This document shows positions 1 through 8,221 of a stretch of 64,000 nt of DNA, in pieces. Source of the stretch: UBA2966 sp965242505. Lineage in GTDB: Bacteria > Pseudomonadota > Alphaproteobacteria > UBA2966. The notes beneath the pieces are model-generated. The model did not search any database and had not been told where the DNA came from. It was given only the letters and a program-made list of their open reading frames with translations. The stretch spans positions 62,001 to 126,000 of the forward strand of contig OZ251449.1 of the NCBI GenBank assembly GCA_965242505.1, written 5' to 3'. Position 1 is the first letter of the stretch. Each line of letters starts with the position of its first letter. Made by a program: the position numbers and the translations under genes.

Positions 1-93
1 GTCGCCGTCGAGGCCGGCGGCGCGGTGAACGCCGGCCATGTTCCCGGAGAGCGTGAAACGAACGTCGGCTTCGCGTACCGGCTGACGTGGTGA
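1..93 (+). CDS. 3' end of a probable outer-membrane beta-barrel protein (partial)
   Basis: The window opens inside a reading frame that runs 30 codons from base 1 to a TGA at 91-93. The last residues read GFAYRLTW, an alternating polar/aromatic strand that ends in tryptophan. A C-terminal aromatic residue is typical of outer-membrane beta-barrels, where it serves as the BAM insertion signal. Most of the gene lies outside the window, so the family (porin, autotransporter or receptor) cannot be decided. The next frame starts inside this stop region, which suggests co-transcription. Confidence 0.5.
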   Translation, partial: VAVEAGGAVNAGHVPGERETNVGFAYRLTW

Positions 94-386
94 CCCCGGT
101 GAACCGCCTCGGCGTCCTGGCGCTCGCGTGGGTGGCCGCACTCGGCGCGGCTTGCGCGGGCCAACGGGATCCGGACGGGACGTCCGGTCCGCCGGCCTTG
201 GGTCCCCCGGTCGTTCGGGAAGGCGTCGTGTATACCCCGGTAGCCGTCGGCCCACACGGGTGCGTGCTCTACAGCGTCCGGATTCCGGGCGGGCAGGCGC
301 CTGCCGCGATGGCGTATCGGAGCGTGGACGGACGGTTCGCCTACGGGCGGCCCGAACGGTGCGTCAAGAAGGCGGAGGCGCGATAG
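87..386 (+). CDS. Small putative lipoprotein
   Basis: A 99-codon frame starts at GTG 87 and overlaps the stop of the preceding gene, an arrangement common in coupled genes. The N-terminus is a hydrophobic stretch (VLALAWVAALGAAC) ending at a Cys near residue 23, resembling a lipoprotein signal, although Gly replaces the usual Leu at -3. The remainder is a short soluble domain with Cys residues near positions 59 and 92 that could form a disulphide. I do not recognise the family. It could equally be a secreted small protein. Confidence 0.45.
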   Translation: MVTPVNRLGVLALAWVAALGAACAGQRDPDGTSGPPALGPPVVREGVVYTPVAVGPHGCVLYSVRIPGGQAPAAMAYRSVDGRFAYGRPERCVKKAEAR

Positions 387-647
387 ACATCCGCGGCTTG
401 AGTACGAAAACGGGGTTGATCGACAACGGCCGGCCCTCATGTTTCGGTGAACAGCCGAGGCTCGATCATCCGATGGCGGGGGAATCTAGCGGTTCGCCGC
501 CGCTTCGTCACGGCCAGGAGGGGAGGGCAAGGTAATGGCGAGCGGTCTTGTCCATGTCGAGCCCGTTGTGATTTGATCACCGTCGCGGATATCAGACGGG
601 TCCCGCCGAGCCGGATCATCCGCCAGGCGGGGGGAGGGGAATGCGCG

Positions 648-1304
648 ATGAACAGGAATCTGTGGGCTGTCGGGGTCGCGGCTGCCGTGATGGTGGGCGC
701 AGTCGCTTGCGCGCCTCCGGAAGGGGTTACGACGGATGCAGGCGGACGAACGATGCACTTGACGGGATGGCAAGGCATCGATCCTTGGGAGCTTCGCATC
801 AACATCGCCGACATGGACGGCATATCCGGGACGATCTACGGCGCACAAACACAGACGCGCGACAACAGTGTGATCCATCAGCGAGCCCGGTTTTATCGGG
901 GTTATCTCGGGATTCAGCACAACCATGGGCCCGCGGCTGTTTATGATGAGCTTACGACACGAAATCTCAATGCTGAAGCGAATCTCAAGGAGAACATCCG
1001 GGAGTATTTCAACGGTCAGAAGATAGAGTACGAGGACTCGGCGCACATCCGCGTTCGCGGAGAACGAGGAGGCTGGGCGCATCTGGTCCGCGATCCGAAC
1101 GCCAAAGGGCGAACCTGCATCTTCGGGCATGTGGGTTTCCTCATGCCCACGAAACGATCTCTTTGGACGCAGGAACACTACGACGTGGTGGTCACCCTGC
1201 GTGATTGCTCCCAGAAGCGGTCCTTTTCCCATGTCGTGGACTTTCTCACCAACATGAAGGTCGTTGAGCCAGAGTACAACAGGAGTCTTATGGCCGGCCG
1301 CTGA
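648..1304 (+). CDS. Hypothetical lipoprotein
   Basis: The start is ATG 648, preceded by a purine-rich ribosome site (GGGGAGGGGA, 631-640). The frame is open further upstream but that part has no signal sequence. The 218-aa product begins MNRNLWAVGVAAAVMVGAVAC, a lipoprotein signal with lipidation Cys at about residue 21. The mature part is hydrophilic, with a Cys pair near residues 153 and 178. Codon use is less GC-biased than in the flanking genes, which hints at later acquisition. No known domain is recognised. The gene stands alone, converging on the dioxygenase gene, and 387-647 upstream contains no gene. Confidence 0.6.
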   Translation: MNRNLWAVGVAAAVMVGAVACAPPEGVTTDAGGRTMHLTGWQGIDPWELRINIADMDGISGTIYGAQTQTRDNSVIHQRARFYRGYLGIQHNHGPAAVYDELTTRNLNAEANLKENIREYFNGQKIEYEDSAHIRVRGERGGWAHLVRDPNAKGRTCIFGHVGFLMPTKRSLWTQEHYDVVVTLRDCSQKRSFSHVVDFLTNMKVVEPEYNRSLMAGR

Positions 1305-1346
1305 AGTCCCGGACAAACGAGGCATTGCGGCTATCTCGATCCGAGA

Positions 1347-2171
1347 TTACCGGTTGCCGTGCGCCGGCCGAGCGATGGCGTCGTCGTCGTCAATTTCCGT
1401 GAGATCTCCCCGATAGGGATAGTTCACGTAGGGCGTCATGTGCTCGCGCCTGATCTCCGATTCGACGGGAAGGTTGTCCGACCGGTTGTAGATGAACATC
1501 AGGTACAGCCGGTCCTCGTCGGAGCGGTTCTCCTCCGACCCGTGCATGAGTTCGGGCGCGAAGAGGACCATGTCGCCGGGGCCGCCCTCGACGAACACCG
1601 GCGGCGTCTCCGCGAGCATCTTCTCCACGTACGTTTCGGGCGCGTTGTAGGACCGGTAGCCCACGGACCCGGTATCGAAGAACCATTCGCCCACGCCGCG
1701 CCGGTGGGATCCCGGCAGGACCTGCATGGCGCCGTTCTCCGGCGTCGACTCCGTCAGCAGGACGCCGACCGTGATCATGTCTTCCATCGAGCCGCGCCGG
1801 ATGCCGTCGTTGACCCAGTTCGCGAAGTCGGTGTGCCAGGGATATCCCTCGCCCACGCGCCCCATCTTGGCGTTGACGCGCGTCTGGAACAGGTAGACGC
1901 GCTCGCCCAGCAGCTGCTTCACGGGGCCGAGGACGCGCGGGAGCCTCGCGGCCGCCGCCACGGCCCGGGAATCGAGGTCGACCCCGAAGCCGACACGCGT
2001 GGCGGCGCTGTTCAGCTCCGGGACGTTGCCGTCGGGGTGGCCGCGGTCCGGCGACAGGACCGCGTAACAGTCCGCGCGCAGGATCTCCATCTCCCCGGGC
2101 GTGAAGACGGCCGGAATTTTCAGGTATCCGGCGGCGCGGTAGGTGTCGATCTGTGCCTGCGCGAGCTTCAT
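1347..2171 (-). CDS. Phytanoyl-CoA dioxygenase family (EctD-like) Fe(II)/2-oxoglutarate oxygenase
   Basis: Soluble non-haem Fe(II)/2-oxoglutarate oxygenase of the PhyH superfamily. With ATG 2171 as start (MKLAQAQIDTYRAAGYL, the usual family beginning) the product is 274 aa. A GTG at 2210 gives 13 more residues, but neither start has a strong ribosome site. The iron triad is visible as H113-x-D115 in YPWHTDFANW and H210 in LMHGSEEN. The 2-oxoglutarate-binding Arg is probably in SHRRG or NRSDEDR. The HxD segment resembles ectoine hydroxylase, but no ectoine genes are nearby, so the substrate remains open. It is isolated, with a hairpin repeat upstream. Confidence 0.8.
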   Translation of the reverse strand: MKLAQAQIDTYRAAGYLKIPAVFTPGEMEILRADCYAVLSPDRGHPDGNVPELNSAATRVGFGVDLDSRAVAAAARLPRVLGPVKQLLGERVYLFQTRVNAKMGRVGEGYPWHTDFANWVNDGIRRGSMEDMITVGVLLTESTPENGAMQVLPGSHRRGVGEWFFDTGSVGYRSYNAPETYVEKMLAETPPVFVEGGPGDMVLFAPELMHGSEENRSDEDRLYLMFIYNRSDNLPVESEIRREHMTPYVNYPYRGDLTEIDDDDAIARPAHGNR

Positions 2172-2228
2172 GCCGGTGCGGGTCGATGCCGGGACGGGGC
2201 GGTTCCTCACTGTAGCACGCCGCAGGGT

Positions 2229-2417
2229 CCGTTCGCGCTCCTCCCCCCTGGCGCGACCCCCACCCCGACCCTCCCCCTGCCAGGGAGAAGGAGAAGAAGG
2301 GGAACGGAGAGGCCATTCATACTCCTCCCCCCTGACAGGGGGGAGGTCGGGAGGGGGGTCCGCGGCCCCGCAACGCCGCGAAACCCTCGATCCCTGCCGG
2401 CATGAGAAATGCGGGCT
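2229..2417. repeat. Composite GC hairpin repeat between PhyH gene and bdhA
   Basis: Contains both common hairpin modules of the window. One is around CCCTCCCCCTGCCAGGGAGA (2270-2290). The other is the palindrome CTCCCCCCTGACAGGGGGGAG followed by GTCGGGAGGGGGGTC (2325-2361). It ends in the motif seen elsewhere as CCGCATTTCTC, here on the minus strand (2403-2413). The first in-frame ATG of the next gene (2409) lies inside this repeat, which argues against that ATG being the start. Confidence 0.8.
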
Positions 2418-2462
2418 ATGATGGGCGGACGGCGAGACGAGGCGCCGGGAGGGGAGGCCGCC

Positions 2463-3245
2463 GTGTTGCGAGGGAGAGCCGCGCTGGTCACGGGTTCAAC
2501 GAGCGGTATCGGTCTGGCGATCGCCGAGGCGCTGGCCGCCGAGGGCGCCCGGATCATGATGAACGGCTTCGGCGACGCCGACGAGATCGAGGAAACGCGC
2601 GCCGCGATGGCCAGGCGCCACGACGTGGAGGCGCGGTATTCCGGCGCCGATCTCACCGACGTCGAGCAGATCGACGGCCTCGTCGACGATACCGTCTCGG
2701 CGTTCGGGTCGCTCGACATCCTGGTCAACTGCGCGGGTATCCAGATCGTCGCGCCCATCGACGAATTCCCGCTCGACGGCTGGGACGCCATTATCGCGAT
2801 CCATCTCTCGGCGACGTTCCACACGACGCGCCTCGCGCTGCCCCGGATGAAGGAACGGCGCTGGGGCCGGATCGTCAACATGGGATCGGCTCACGGGCTG
2901 GTGGCGTCCCCCTGCAAGGCGCCCTACGTGGCCGCGAAGCACGGCGTGGTCGGACTCACCAAGGCGACGGCCCTCGAGGCCGGCCCCTGGGACGTCACCT
3001 GCAACGCGATCTGCCCGGGTTTCGTCAGGACGCCCCTGTACGACCTTCAGGCCGAGGGTCTGGCGGCCCGGGAAGGGCGCGACGTCGAAGAGTTCATTCG
3101 GGAGCAGGTGGGCGCGCGGCACGCGCTGCCGCGCATCATCTCGGTCGAGGAGATCGCCGCCGCCGCGGTCTTCCTCTGCTCGGACGCGGGGCGATCGATC
3201 AGCGGGACGGCGATGTCCGTCGACGCCGGCTGGACGGCGTTCTGA
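2463..3245 (+). CDS. bdhA: 3-hydroxybutyrate dehydrogenase (short-chain dehydrogenase)
   Basis: NAD-dependent oxidation of D-3-hydroxybutyrate to acetoacetate in the polyhydroxybutyrate/ketone-body cycle. I start at GTG 2463, preceded by GGGAGGGGAGG, giving 260 aa, the normal family length. The upstream ATG 2409 falls in a repeat. Visible features are the Rossmann motif TGSTSGIG (10-17), NAG-type motif NCAG (89-92), catalytic S142, Y155 and K159 (YVAAK), and the C-terminal VDAGW. The usual active-site Asn at about 114 is His here (IAIHLSATF), which is uncommon in the family. It could be a closely related hydroxyacid dehydrogenase, but overall similarity strongly favours BdhA. Confidence 0.85.
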   Translation: MLRGRAALVTGSTSGIGLAIAEALAAEGARIMMNGFGDADEIEETRAAMARRHDVEARYSGADLTDVEQIDGLVDDTVSAFGSLDILVNCAGIQIVAPIDEFPLDGWDAIIAIHLSATFHTTRLALPRMKERRWGRIVNMGSAHGLVASPCKAPYVAAKHGVVGLTKATALEAGPWDVTCNAICPGFVRTPLYDLQAEGLAAREGRDVEEFIREQVGARHALPRIISVEEIAAAAVFLCSDAGRSISGTAMSVDAGWTAF

Positions 3246-3254
3246 TCCCGCGTC

Positions 3255-3350
3255 CTACCCGTGGGCGGCGACGTGCCAGACGGCCACCAGCGCGGCGAGC
3301 GCCAGGACGACGAACGGCAGGCAGGGCAACAGGCGGTGAAGCCATCTCAT
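3255..3350 (-). CDS. 31-residue membrane peptide downstream of TSUP exporter
   Basis: A 31-codon minus-strand frame starts at ATG 3350, 8 bases after the stop of the TSUP gene. It encodes one hydrophobic helix (LLPCLPFVVLALAALVAVW) with basic residues ahead of it (MRWLHR) and a short polar tail. The close spacing, the membrane character and the good fit to codon use suggest a real small protein that may accompany the exporter. No family is recognised. It could be a chance frame. Confidence 0.4.
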   Translation of the reverse strand: MRWLHRLLPCLPFVVLALAALVAVWHVAAHG

Positions 3351-3358
3351 CGCGCGAC

Positions 3359-4477
3359 TCACAGCCGGAAGGGCAGTTCCAGGAACATGTCGAGGACGTA
3401 GAGCGCCCCGGCGACGGCGGTGAGCGCGCCCAGCATCGCCTTCAACGAGTATTCGGGCACGAAGCGCTGGGTCTTGGCCGCGGCCCAGGAGCCGAAGATG
3501 CCGCCGGCGGCGGCGAACAGGCCCCAGGACCACTCCGGCGTGACGGCCGTCCCCGTGACCGCCGGCAGAATGGCGCTGTAGGTGACGAGGGCCGCCAGCG
3601 ACAGCACGATGACGTAGGGGATCGTCGCCGCGACGACCACGTACATGGGCAGCCGGTAGAGAGCCGCCAGGATCGGCACCAGCAGGAACCCGCCGCCCAC
3701 GCCCAGAGCCGACGAGGCGATCCCGACCACGAAGCCGATCGCGAACAACGCCGAGGGACGCACGGTCCACGTATCCCCCCAGAAACCGATCGTGATGCGA
3801 TCCCCGGCCTTGCGGAGCGTCTCGATGGGCATGCCCGGAGGCACGCCGGCGGGCGCCCGCCCTGCGGCGCGCCGGGCGCTGGCTTCGGCCCGGAAACGGG
3901 CGTCGATCCCCGCGCCGGAGCGCCGGGCGCGGAACCCGCGGACGGCCGCGACGCACAGGTGTCCGCCGACGAACACGAGCGCGAGGCCGACCGCGAACGT
4001 GAAGGGTTTCACGTCCGAGAGCCACGTCAACCGGACGAACGGCCCGATCAGGGCGCCCGACGCGCCGCCGACGCAGACCCACAGGGCGAAGTCGAGGTTC
4101 CATTGCCGGTTGCGGCGGAACCCGAACAACGCGCCGAGCGGGTTGAAGAGGGTGAGTATCTGGGTGGTGGGAGAAACGGCCGGGCTCGAGAACTGCAATA
4201 CGGACATCGTGTACGGGAGCGCGAAGATCCCCGACGCCTCGCCGACGAGGGCGAGCGTGTAGCCGGTCCATGCCCCCATCCACACGAGGTGCCAGATGGG
4301 GACCCGCACGCCGGCGATGGGAAACGCGACGTCGCCTCCGGGGAGCGTCCCATGCTGAAGGTACGCCGCCGCGAGACCCGCCGCGAACGTCAACGCGATG
4401 AGCGGGAGCTGTTCGGAGAGGAATTCGCGCGCGACCGAAACACGGATTCCGCCGGGGGTCGGCTCCTCTCCGGTCAC
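3359..4477 (-). CDS. TSUP family permease (TauE/SafE-like sulfite/organosulfonate exporter)
   Basis: Inner-membrane exporter of the TSUP (TauE/SafE) family, whose members move sulfite, sulfonates or similar anions. The 372-aa protein has about eight hydrophobic segments in two halves. The second half carries the typical GIASSALGVGGGFLLVP motif (about residues 252-268), and the first half carries FSSPAVSPTTQ. The halves are joined by a long basic cytosolic loop (about 180-235, many Ala/Arg) that is larger than in minimal TSUP proteins. It is followed at once by a 31-codon membrane peptide. No sulfur-metabolism genes are adjacent, so the substrate is unassigned. Confidence 0.85.
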   Translation of the reverse strand: MTGEEPTPGGIRVSVAREFLSEQLPLIALTFAAGLAAAYLQHGTLPGGDVAFPIAGVRVPIWHLVWMGAWTGYTLALVGEASGIFALPYTMSVLQFSSPAVSPTTQILTLFNPLGALFGFRRNRQWNLDFALWVCVGGASGALIGPFVRLTWLSDVKPFTFAVGLALVFVGGHLCVAAVRGFRARRSGAGIDARFRAEASARRAAGRAPAGVPPGMPIETLRKAGDRITIGFWGDTWTVRPSALFAIGFVVGIASSALGVGGGFLLVPILAALYRLPMYVVVAATIPYVIVLSLAALVTYSAILPAVTGTAVTPEWSWGLFAAAGGIFGSWAAAKTQRFVPEYSLKAMLGALTAVAGALYVLDMFLELPFRL

Positions 4478-4787
4478 GGCGGTCGCGTCCCGGCCCCGCA
4501 GGCCATGGAGACGGCCGAGGGATCGCGCCGGCGCGTCCGGGCGATGCGGGGCAGACGAAGTTCGCGTCCATTCATCGGAATCGGACCTGGTTCACGGCGC
4601 GCGAGACGGCTGAGGCGGCGGGCCATGCGGGTGGCCGCCCGTTGCGCAAGGTAGCCCCGGGAAGGATGTCCGCCAAGGGCCCGGCGGCGCCAGTCTCCGT
4701 TCGAACGAGGCCGTCCGGCGGCCTCGCTTGCCGGAGCGCGCGGGAACCTGTATCTTCCGCATCGACGGAGCGGGAGGGAGAACGAAC
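4478..4787 (+). promoter_or_regulatory. Intergenic region with sigma70-like dapA promoter
   Basis: This 310-base gap between divergent genes contains no convincing gene. Near its right end, TTGCCG (4728-4733) and TATCTT (4751-4756) are separated by exactly 17 bases, a good match to a housekeeping promoter. They are followed by the ribosome site GGGAGGGAG (4772-4780) ahead of ATG 4788. The TTG of the -35 box also opens the frame of dapA, but it is part of the promoter rather than a start codon. Confidence 0.55.
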
Positions 4788-5663
4788 ATGTTCCGGGGAT
4801 CGTTTGTCGCGCTGATCACGCCGTTTCGAGATGGCGAGGTCGACGAACAGGCGTTTCGATCGCTCGTCGAGTGGCATATCCGGGAGGGCACGCACGGTCT
4901 GGTGCCGTGCGGGACCACGGGCGAATCGCCGACCTTGAGTCACGCCGAGCACAAGCGAGTCGTCGAGATCTGCATCGAGACCGCCGCCGGGCGGGTTCCC
5001 GTCATCGCGGGCGCGGGGTCCAATTCGACCCGTGAAGCGATCGAACTGACGGAGCACGCCAGGGAGGCGGGGGCGGACGCGACGCTGCACGTCACGCCCT
5101 ACTACAATAAGCCGACGCAAGAGGGGCTGTACCGTCACTTCAAGGCCATCGCCGACGCGGTCGACCTGCCGATGTTCATCTACAACATCCCGGGTCGTTC
5201 GATCGTCAACATGTCGGACGACACCATGGCCAGGTTGGCGGAGATGCCCGGCGTCGTCGGCGTCAAGGACGCGACGGCCGATATCGCGCGGGTCAGCAGC
5301 CAGCGCCTGCTCATGGGACCGGACTTCATCCAGTTGTCGGGCGAGGATTCCACGGCGCTCGCCTTGATGGCGCACGGGGGGCACGGCTGTATTTCGGTGA
5401 CCGCGAATCTCGCGCCGCGGGCCTGCGCGGAGTTCCAGTCGGCCTGTCTGGGGGGCGATTTCGGCGTCGCGCTGGAATACCAGGACCGTTTGATGCCGCT
5501 CCATACCGCCCTGTTCCTCGAGACGAGCCCGGCGCCCGTCAAGTACGGGGCCAGTCTGCTGGGGCTGTGCGGCGGCGAGTTGCGGTTGCCGCTGGTCGAG
5601 GTTTCCGACGGGACGAAGGGGTCGGTCGAAAGCGCCATGCGGACGGCCGGTTTGCTCAATTGA
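4788..5663 (+). CDS. dapA: 4-hydroxy-tetrahydrodipicolinate synthase
   Basis: Condenses pyruvate with aspartate semialdehyde, the first committed step to diaminopimelate and lysine. The 291-aa length matches E. coli DapA. Schiff-base Lys160 lies in VVGVKDAT, with partner Tyr132 in IYNIPGRS. Thr44 is in CGTTGES and Tyr106 in TPYYNKP, and Arg137 follows as the substrate-carboxylate contact. The start is ATG 4788 behind a strong ribosome site and its own promoter. smpB begins 4 bases after the stop, so the two genes form a pair, an arrangement seen widely in alphaproteobacteria. Confidence 0.97.
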   Translation: MFRGSFVALITPFRDGEVDEQAFRSLVEWHIREGTHGLVPCGTTGESPTLSHAEHKRVVEICIETAAGRVPVIAGAGSNSTREAIELTEHAREAGADATLHVTPYYNKPTQEGLYRHFKAIADAVDLPMFIYNIPGRSIVNMSDDTMARLAEMPGVVGVKDATADIARVSSQRLLMGPDFIQLSGEDSTALALMAHGGHGCISVTANLAPRACAEFQSACLGGDFGVALEYQDRLMPLHTALFLETSPAPVKYGASLLGLCGGELRLPLVEVSDGTKGSVESAMRTAGLLN

Positions 5664-5667
5664 CCGG

Positions 5668-6141
5668 ATGGCCGGTTCGACGAGCGGCGCAGGGCGGACG
5701 GTCGCCGTCAACAGGAAGGCCCGCCGCGATTATTTCATAGACGACACGTTCGAAGCCGGCGTCGTCCTGCAGGGTTCCGAGGTCAAGAGCATGCGCGCCG
5801 GCCAGGGCAGCATCAACGAGGCCTACGCCGCCGAACGCCGGGGCGAACTCTTCCTGATCAACGCCCACATTCCCGAATACGCGGCCGCGAACCGGCAGAA
5901 CCACGACCCGCGCCGCCCCCGCAAACTGTTGCTGCGCAAGCGCGAGATCAAGCGTCTCGTGGGCGCCATACAGCGGCAGGGGATGACGCTGGTCCCGCTC
6001 TCCCTCTACTTCAACGAACGGGGCCGGGCGAAGGTGGAACTGGGCCTCGCCCATGGCAAGCGCAAGTACGACAAGCGCGCGGCGGAGCGCGACCGCGAAT
6101 GGGGCCGGCGGAAAGCGCGGCTGTTGCGGGAGACGGGGTAG
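5668..6141 (+). CDS. smpB: SsrA (tmRNA)-binding protein SmpB
   Basis: Cytosolic RNA-binding protein that brings tmRNA to stalled ribosomes for trans-translation. The 157 aa match the family. The conserved N-terminal beginning is NRKARRDYFI, the RNA-binding core includes GSEVKSMRAG and INAHIPEY, and the tail from about residue 130 is the basic GKRKYDKR segment that enters the mRNA channel. It lies 4 bases after dapA and converges with udg. The tmRNA gene itself was not seen in this window. Confidence 0.97.
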   Translation: MAGSTSGAGRTVAVNRKARRDYFIDDTFEAGVVLQGSEVKSMRAGQGSINEAYAAERRGELFLINAHIPEYAAANRQNHDPRRPRKLLLRKREIKRLVGAIQRQGMTLVPLSLYFNERGRAKVELGLAHGKRKYDKRAAERDREWGRRKARLLRETG

Positions 6142-6156
6142 GCGTCCGGGCGGCGT

Positions 6157-6834
6157 TCAAACCCGGCCCGGACCGCCGCGTCCGGCGTCCGGCAGGCCGT
6201 CGAGCCATGCTCTCACGGCCGCGAACACGTCTCGGAACATCGTCTCCGTCAGCCGGCCGGTGTTCACGTTGTAGCGGGAGCAGTGATAGCTGTCCGCAAG
6301 CAGGAGCGAGTCCCGCAGCTCGCGCAAGGCGCCGTGCCGGAACGGAAACAGCTTCCGCCGGATGTCCAGGGCGTCGAGAACGGCGTCGTGGGCGACGGCG
6401 CCGAGCGCGACGATCGCCCGGACTTTCCGCAACGCCGCGAGTTCCGAGGCGAGGAACGGGCGGCAGGCCCGGATCTCCGAACCGACGGGGCGGTTGCGGG
6501 GCGGGACGCACCGGACGGCGTTCGTGATCCGGCAGCCCACGAGACGCAACCGGTCCCTGGCGTCCTCGGAGTAGCGGCCGCGGGCGAAGCCGAATTCCCG
6601 AAGCGTCGGATACAGGAGCGCCCCGGCGGCATCGCCCGTGAAGGGGCGTCCCGTCCGGTTGGCCCCGCGCAAGCCGGGCGCCAGTCCGACGACCAGGAGT
6701 TCCGCGTCCTCGCCCCCGAAGGAGGGCACGGGAGCGTTGCGCCACATCGGCTCGGACCTCCTGTTGCTCTCGCGGAAGTCCACGAGGAGCGGGCAGAGAG
6801 GGCAGTTCCCGTCGGGCTCCAGCAGGGCGGTCAC
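6157..6834 (-). CDS. Family 5 uracil-DNA glycosylase (UdgB-like, 4Fe-4S)
   Basis: Removes uracil and other deaminated bases from DNA. The 225-aa protein has the family-5 first motif GLAPGLRGANRTGRPFTGD (about 50-68) and the second motif HCSRYNVNTGRLT near the C-terminus. Cluster ligands are probably the CPLC pair (11-14) and later Cys in VGCRITNAVRC and RACRPF. The start is GTG 6834. A decayed copy of the first 20 or so codons, starting with ATG, lies 5.6 kb away at 12378-12440 beside the NYN gene. The gene was therefore probably once directly downstream of that gene and was separated by insertion of the island. Confidence 0.92.
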   Translation of the reverse strand: MTALLEPDGNCPLCPLLVDFRESNRRSEPMWRNAPVPSFGGEDAELLVVGLAPGLRGANRTGRPFTGDAAGALLYPTLREFGFARGRYSEDARDRLRLVGCRITNAVRCVPPRNRPVGSEIRACRPFLASELAALRKVRAIVALGAVAHDAVLDALDIRRKLFPFRHGALRELRDSLLLADSYHCSRYNVNTGRLTETMFRDVFAAVRAWLDGLPDAGRGGPGRV

Positions 6835-6836
6835 GG
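6772..6836. repeat. Left direct repeat flanking the accessory island (udg 5' end)
   Basis: The first 21 codons or so of udg. About 65 bases are matched in the same orientation at 12378-12442 with about five differences. The pair encloses the three-gene island. Just upstream of the udg start, 6844-6854 carries GAGAAATGCGG, the end motif of the composite intergenic repeats. Confidence 0.75.
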
Positions 6837-6910
6837 CCAGCAGGAGAAATGCGGGTCAACCCCGGGGGACGACGCGGCCGGGCGCATGAAGGGCGTGAAA
6901 GACGCCGGCG

Positions 6911-8221
6911 TCATTTCCAGACCGTTCTCGTCACCATGCCTTCGCATGGCCGCCCGCACGGTTGCGCGCTCAGACCGAATTGAAGGCGGAACCCGGCCGC
7001 GCGGGCGTGTTCGCACGACGATCGTGACCATCGTCCCTCGGGCCACGCCAACCAGGGCATGTGCCCGCGGTTCTCGATCGATTCGGCGAGGCGCGCGAGC
7101 TCGTCTCCCAGGCCCGCCCGGTTGGCCAGGTCTTCGTGGTGGTCGCCGTGCGATGCGACGACCCAGTCCGCGGCCTTCAGACGCGCGATGTCTTCCGGAT
7201 TCAGCAACCATTCCGTGTCGAGCATCGCGTCGATGCCGAGCCTGTCCAGGGCGGCGTGCTGGTCGGCCTCGGGCAAGGACTTCAACCGGGTCCTGGTCGC
7301 GCCGGGGAGCGCCGCCGCGTCTTCCGGGTCCAGTTCCCGCGCCGCGCAATGGTGGTAGAGCCTCTGTAGCGGGAGCGGCCGCAACGGCTCCCGAAAGTGG
7401 TTCTCGCCCACGAACAGGACCGGACAGAGGCAGGGGAGATTCTCGAAGGCGTCGGCGAGGCGCGTCACGTCCTTCCAGCCGTCGTCGAAGGTGACCAGGG
7501 CGACGGTTGCGGCGTCATGCTTCCGGTTCCACGACTCGACCGTTTTGTTCAACTCCTCCAGTCGACGCGCGAGATCGGACCTTGCAATCGACATCCCGTA
7601 CCGGAGGTGCGCCCGGTGATGTCCGTCGGGCGCTCCTTCATGCACACGGTGCAAGACCGGCGCTTCAAGGGGATAGAAACCCTGGTTCATCCGTCCCGCG
7701 TACACCCCTTCCGGCCGGAGTCGATCGGCCCACGCCACGACGTCGTCCACCGTATCGCAACCCGTCACGGTCGCCGCGCCGCGGCGTCGGTCCAGAGTCG
7801 TATCGGCCAGTCTGCCGCTCCAGCCGCCCGACCCCCGCAGCGCGGCGACCGGCTTTCCCTCCTGGCAGGCGATCGCCATTTCGCTCAGGGTGCCCGACCC
7901 ACCGGATACGGCGACGACAAGGTCGGCCGATCGGACCACCAGATGGTTCCTCATCGAACCGAGGTTCGTTCTGACAACGCTCGCCGGGTGCGGGTTACAC
8001 TCCCAGGCGCGTCCCCAACCGGGTTCGATATGAACGAGACTGGCGCCGCTGGACGACAGGCCGTGTCCCCGCGCCGCAGCGCGCATGACCCCGTCCATGC
8101 CTCCCGTCACGAGATCGAAGCCCGTGTCGCTCAAGGCTTGCGCGAGCGCCTCCACGGTGCGCCGGAGCTCGTGCGGTATGGCTCCTGCCGACCCGACGAT
8201 CGCGACGACGTTCCTTCTCAT
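6911..8221 (-). CDS. SLOG (TIGR00725/LOG-like) domain fused to polysaccharide deacetylase domain
   Basis: A 436-aa fusion. Residues 1-170 form an SLOG/LOG Rossmann-like domain with GGMDGVM (40-46) and GGSGTLSEM (107-115), typical of nucleotide or nucleotide-sugar binding in the TIGR00725/lysine-decarboxylase-like group. Residues 235-436 look like a CE4 polysaccharide deacetylase: TFDDGW (244-249, metal/catalytic Asp pair), SHGDHH (357-362, metal His) and WPEGRW (393-398). The start ATG 8221 has a good ribosome site (AGGAAAGGG), and the frame further upstream is only a shadow. It is the last gene of a coupled three-gene set, overlapping the 70-aa gene. The substrate is unknown. The joining of these two domains is unfamiliar to me. 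Confidence 0.75.
   Translation of the reverse strand: MRRNVVAIVGSAGAIPHELRRTVEALAQALSDTGFDLVTGGMDGVMRAAARGHGLSSSGASLVHIEPGWGRAWECNPHPASVVRTNLGSMRNHLVVRSADLVVAVSGGSGTLSEMAIACQEGKPVAALRGSGGWSGRLADTTLDRRRGAATVTGCDTVDDVVAWADRLRPEGVYAGRMNQGFYPLEAPVLHRVHEGAPDGHHRAHLRYGMSIARSDLARRLEELNKTVESWNRKHDAATVALVTFDDGWKDVTRLADAFENLPCLCPVLFVGENHFREPLRPLPLQRLYHHCAARELDPEDAAALPGATRTRLKSLPEADQHAALDRLGIDAMLDTEWLLNPEDIARLKAADWVVASHGDHHEDLANRAGLGDELARLAESIENRGHMPWLAWPEGRWSRSSCEHARAAGFRLQFGLSAQPCGRPCEGMVTRTVWK

Noticed and set aside
387..647. Possible genes between the two lipoprotein genes
   Set aside because: Open frames there show no ribosome site, signal or domain.
2409..2462. ATG 2409 as bdhA start
   Set aside because: It lies in the end motif of a repeat. 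GTG 2463 has a strong ribosome site and gives the normal length.
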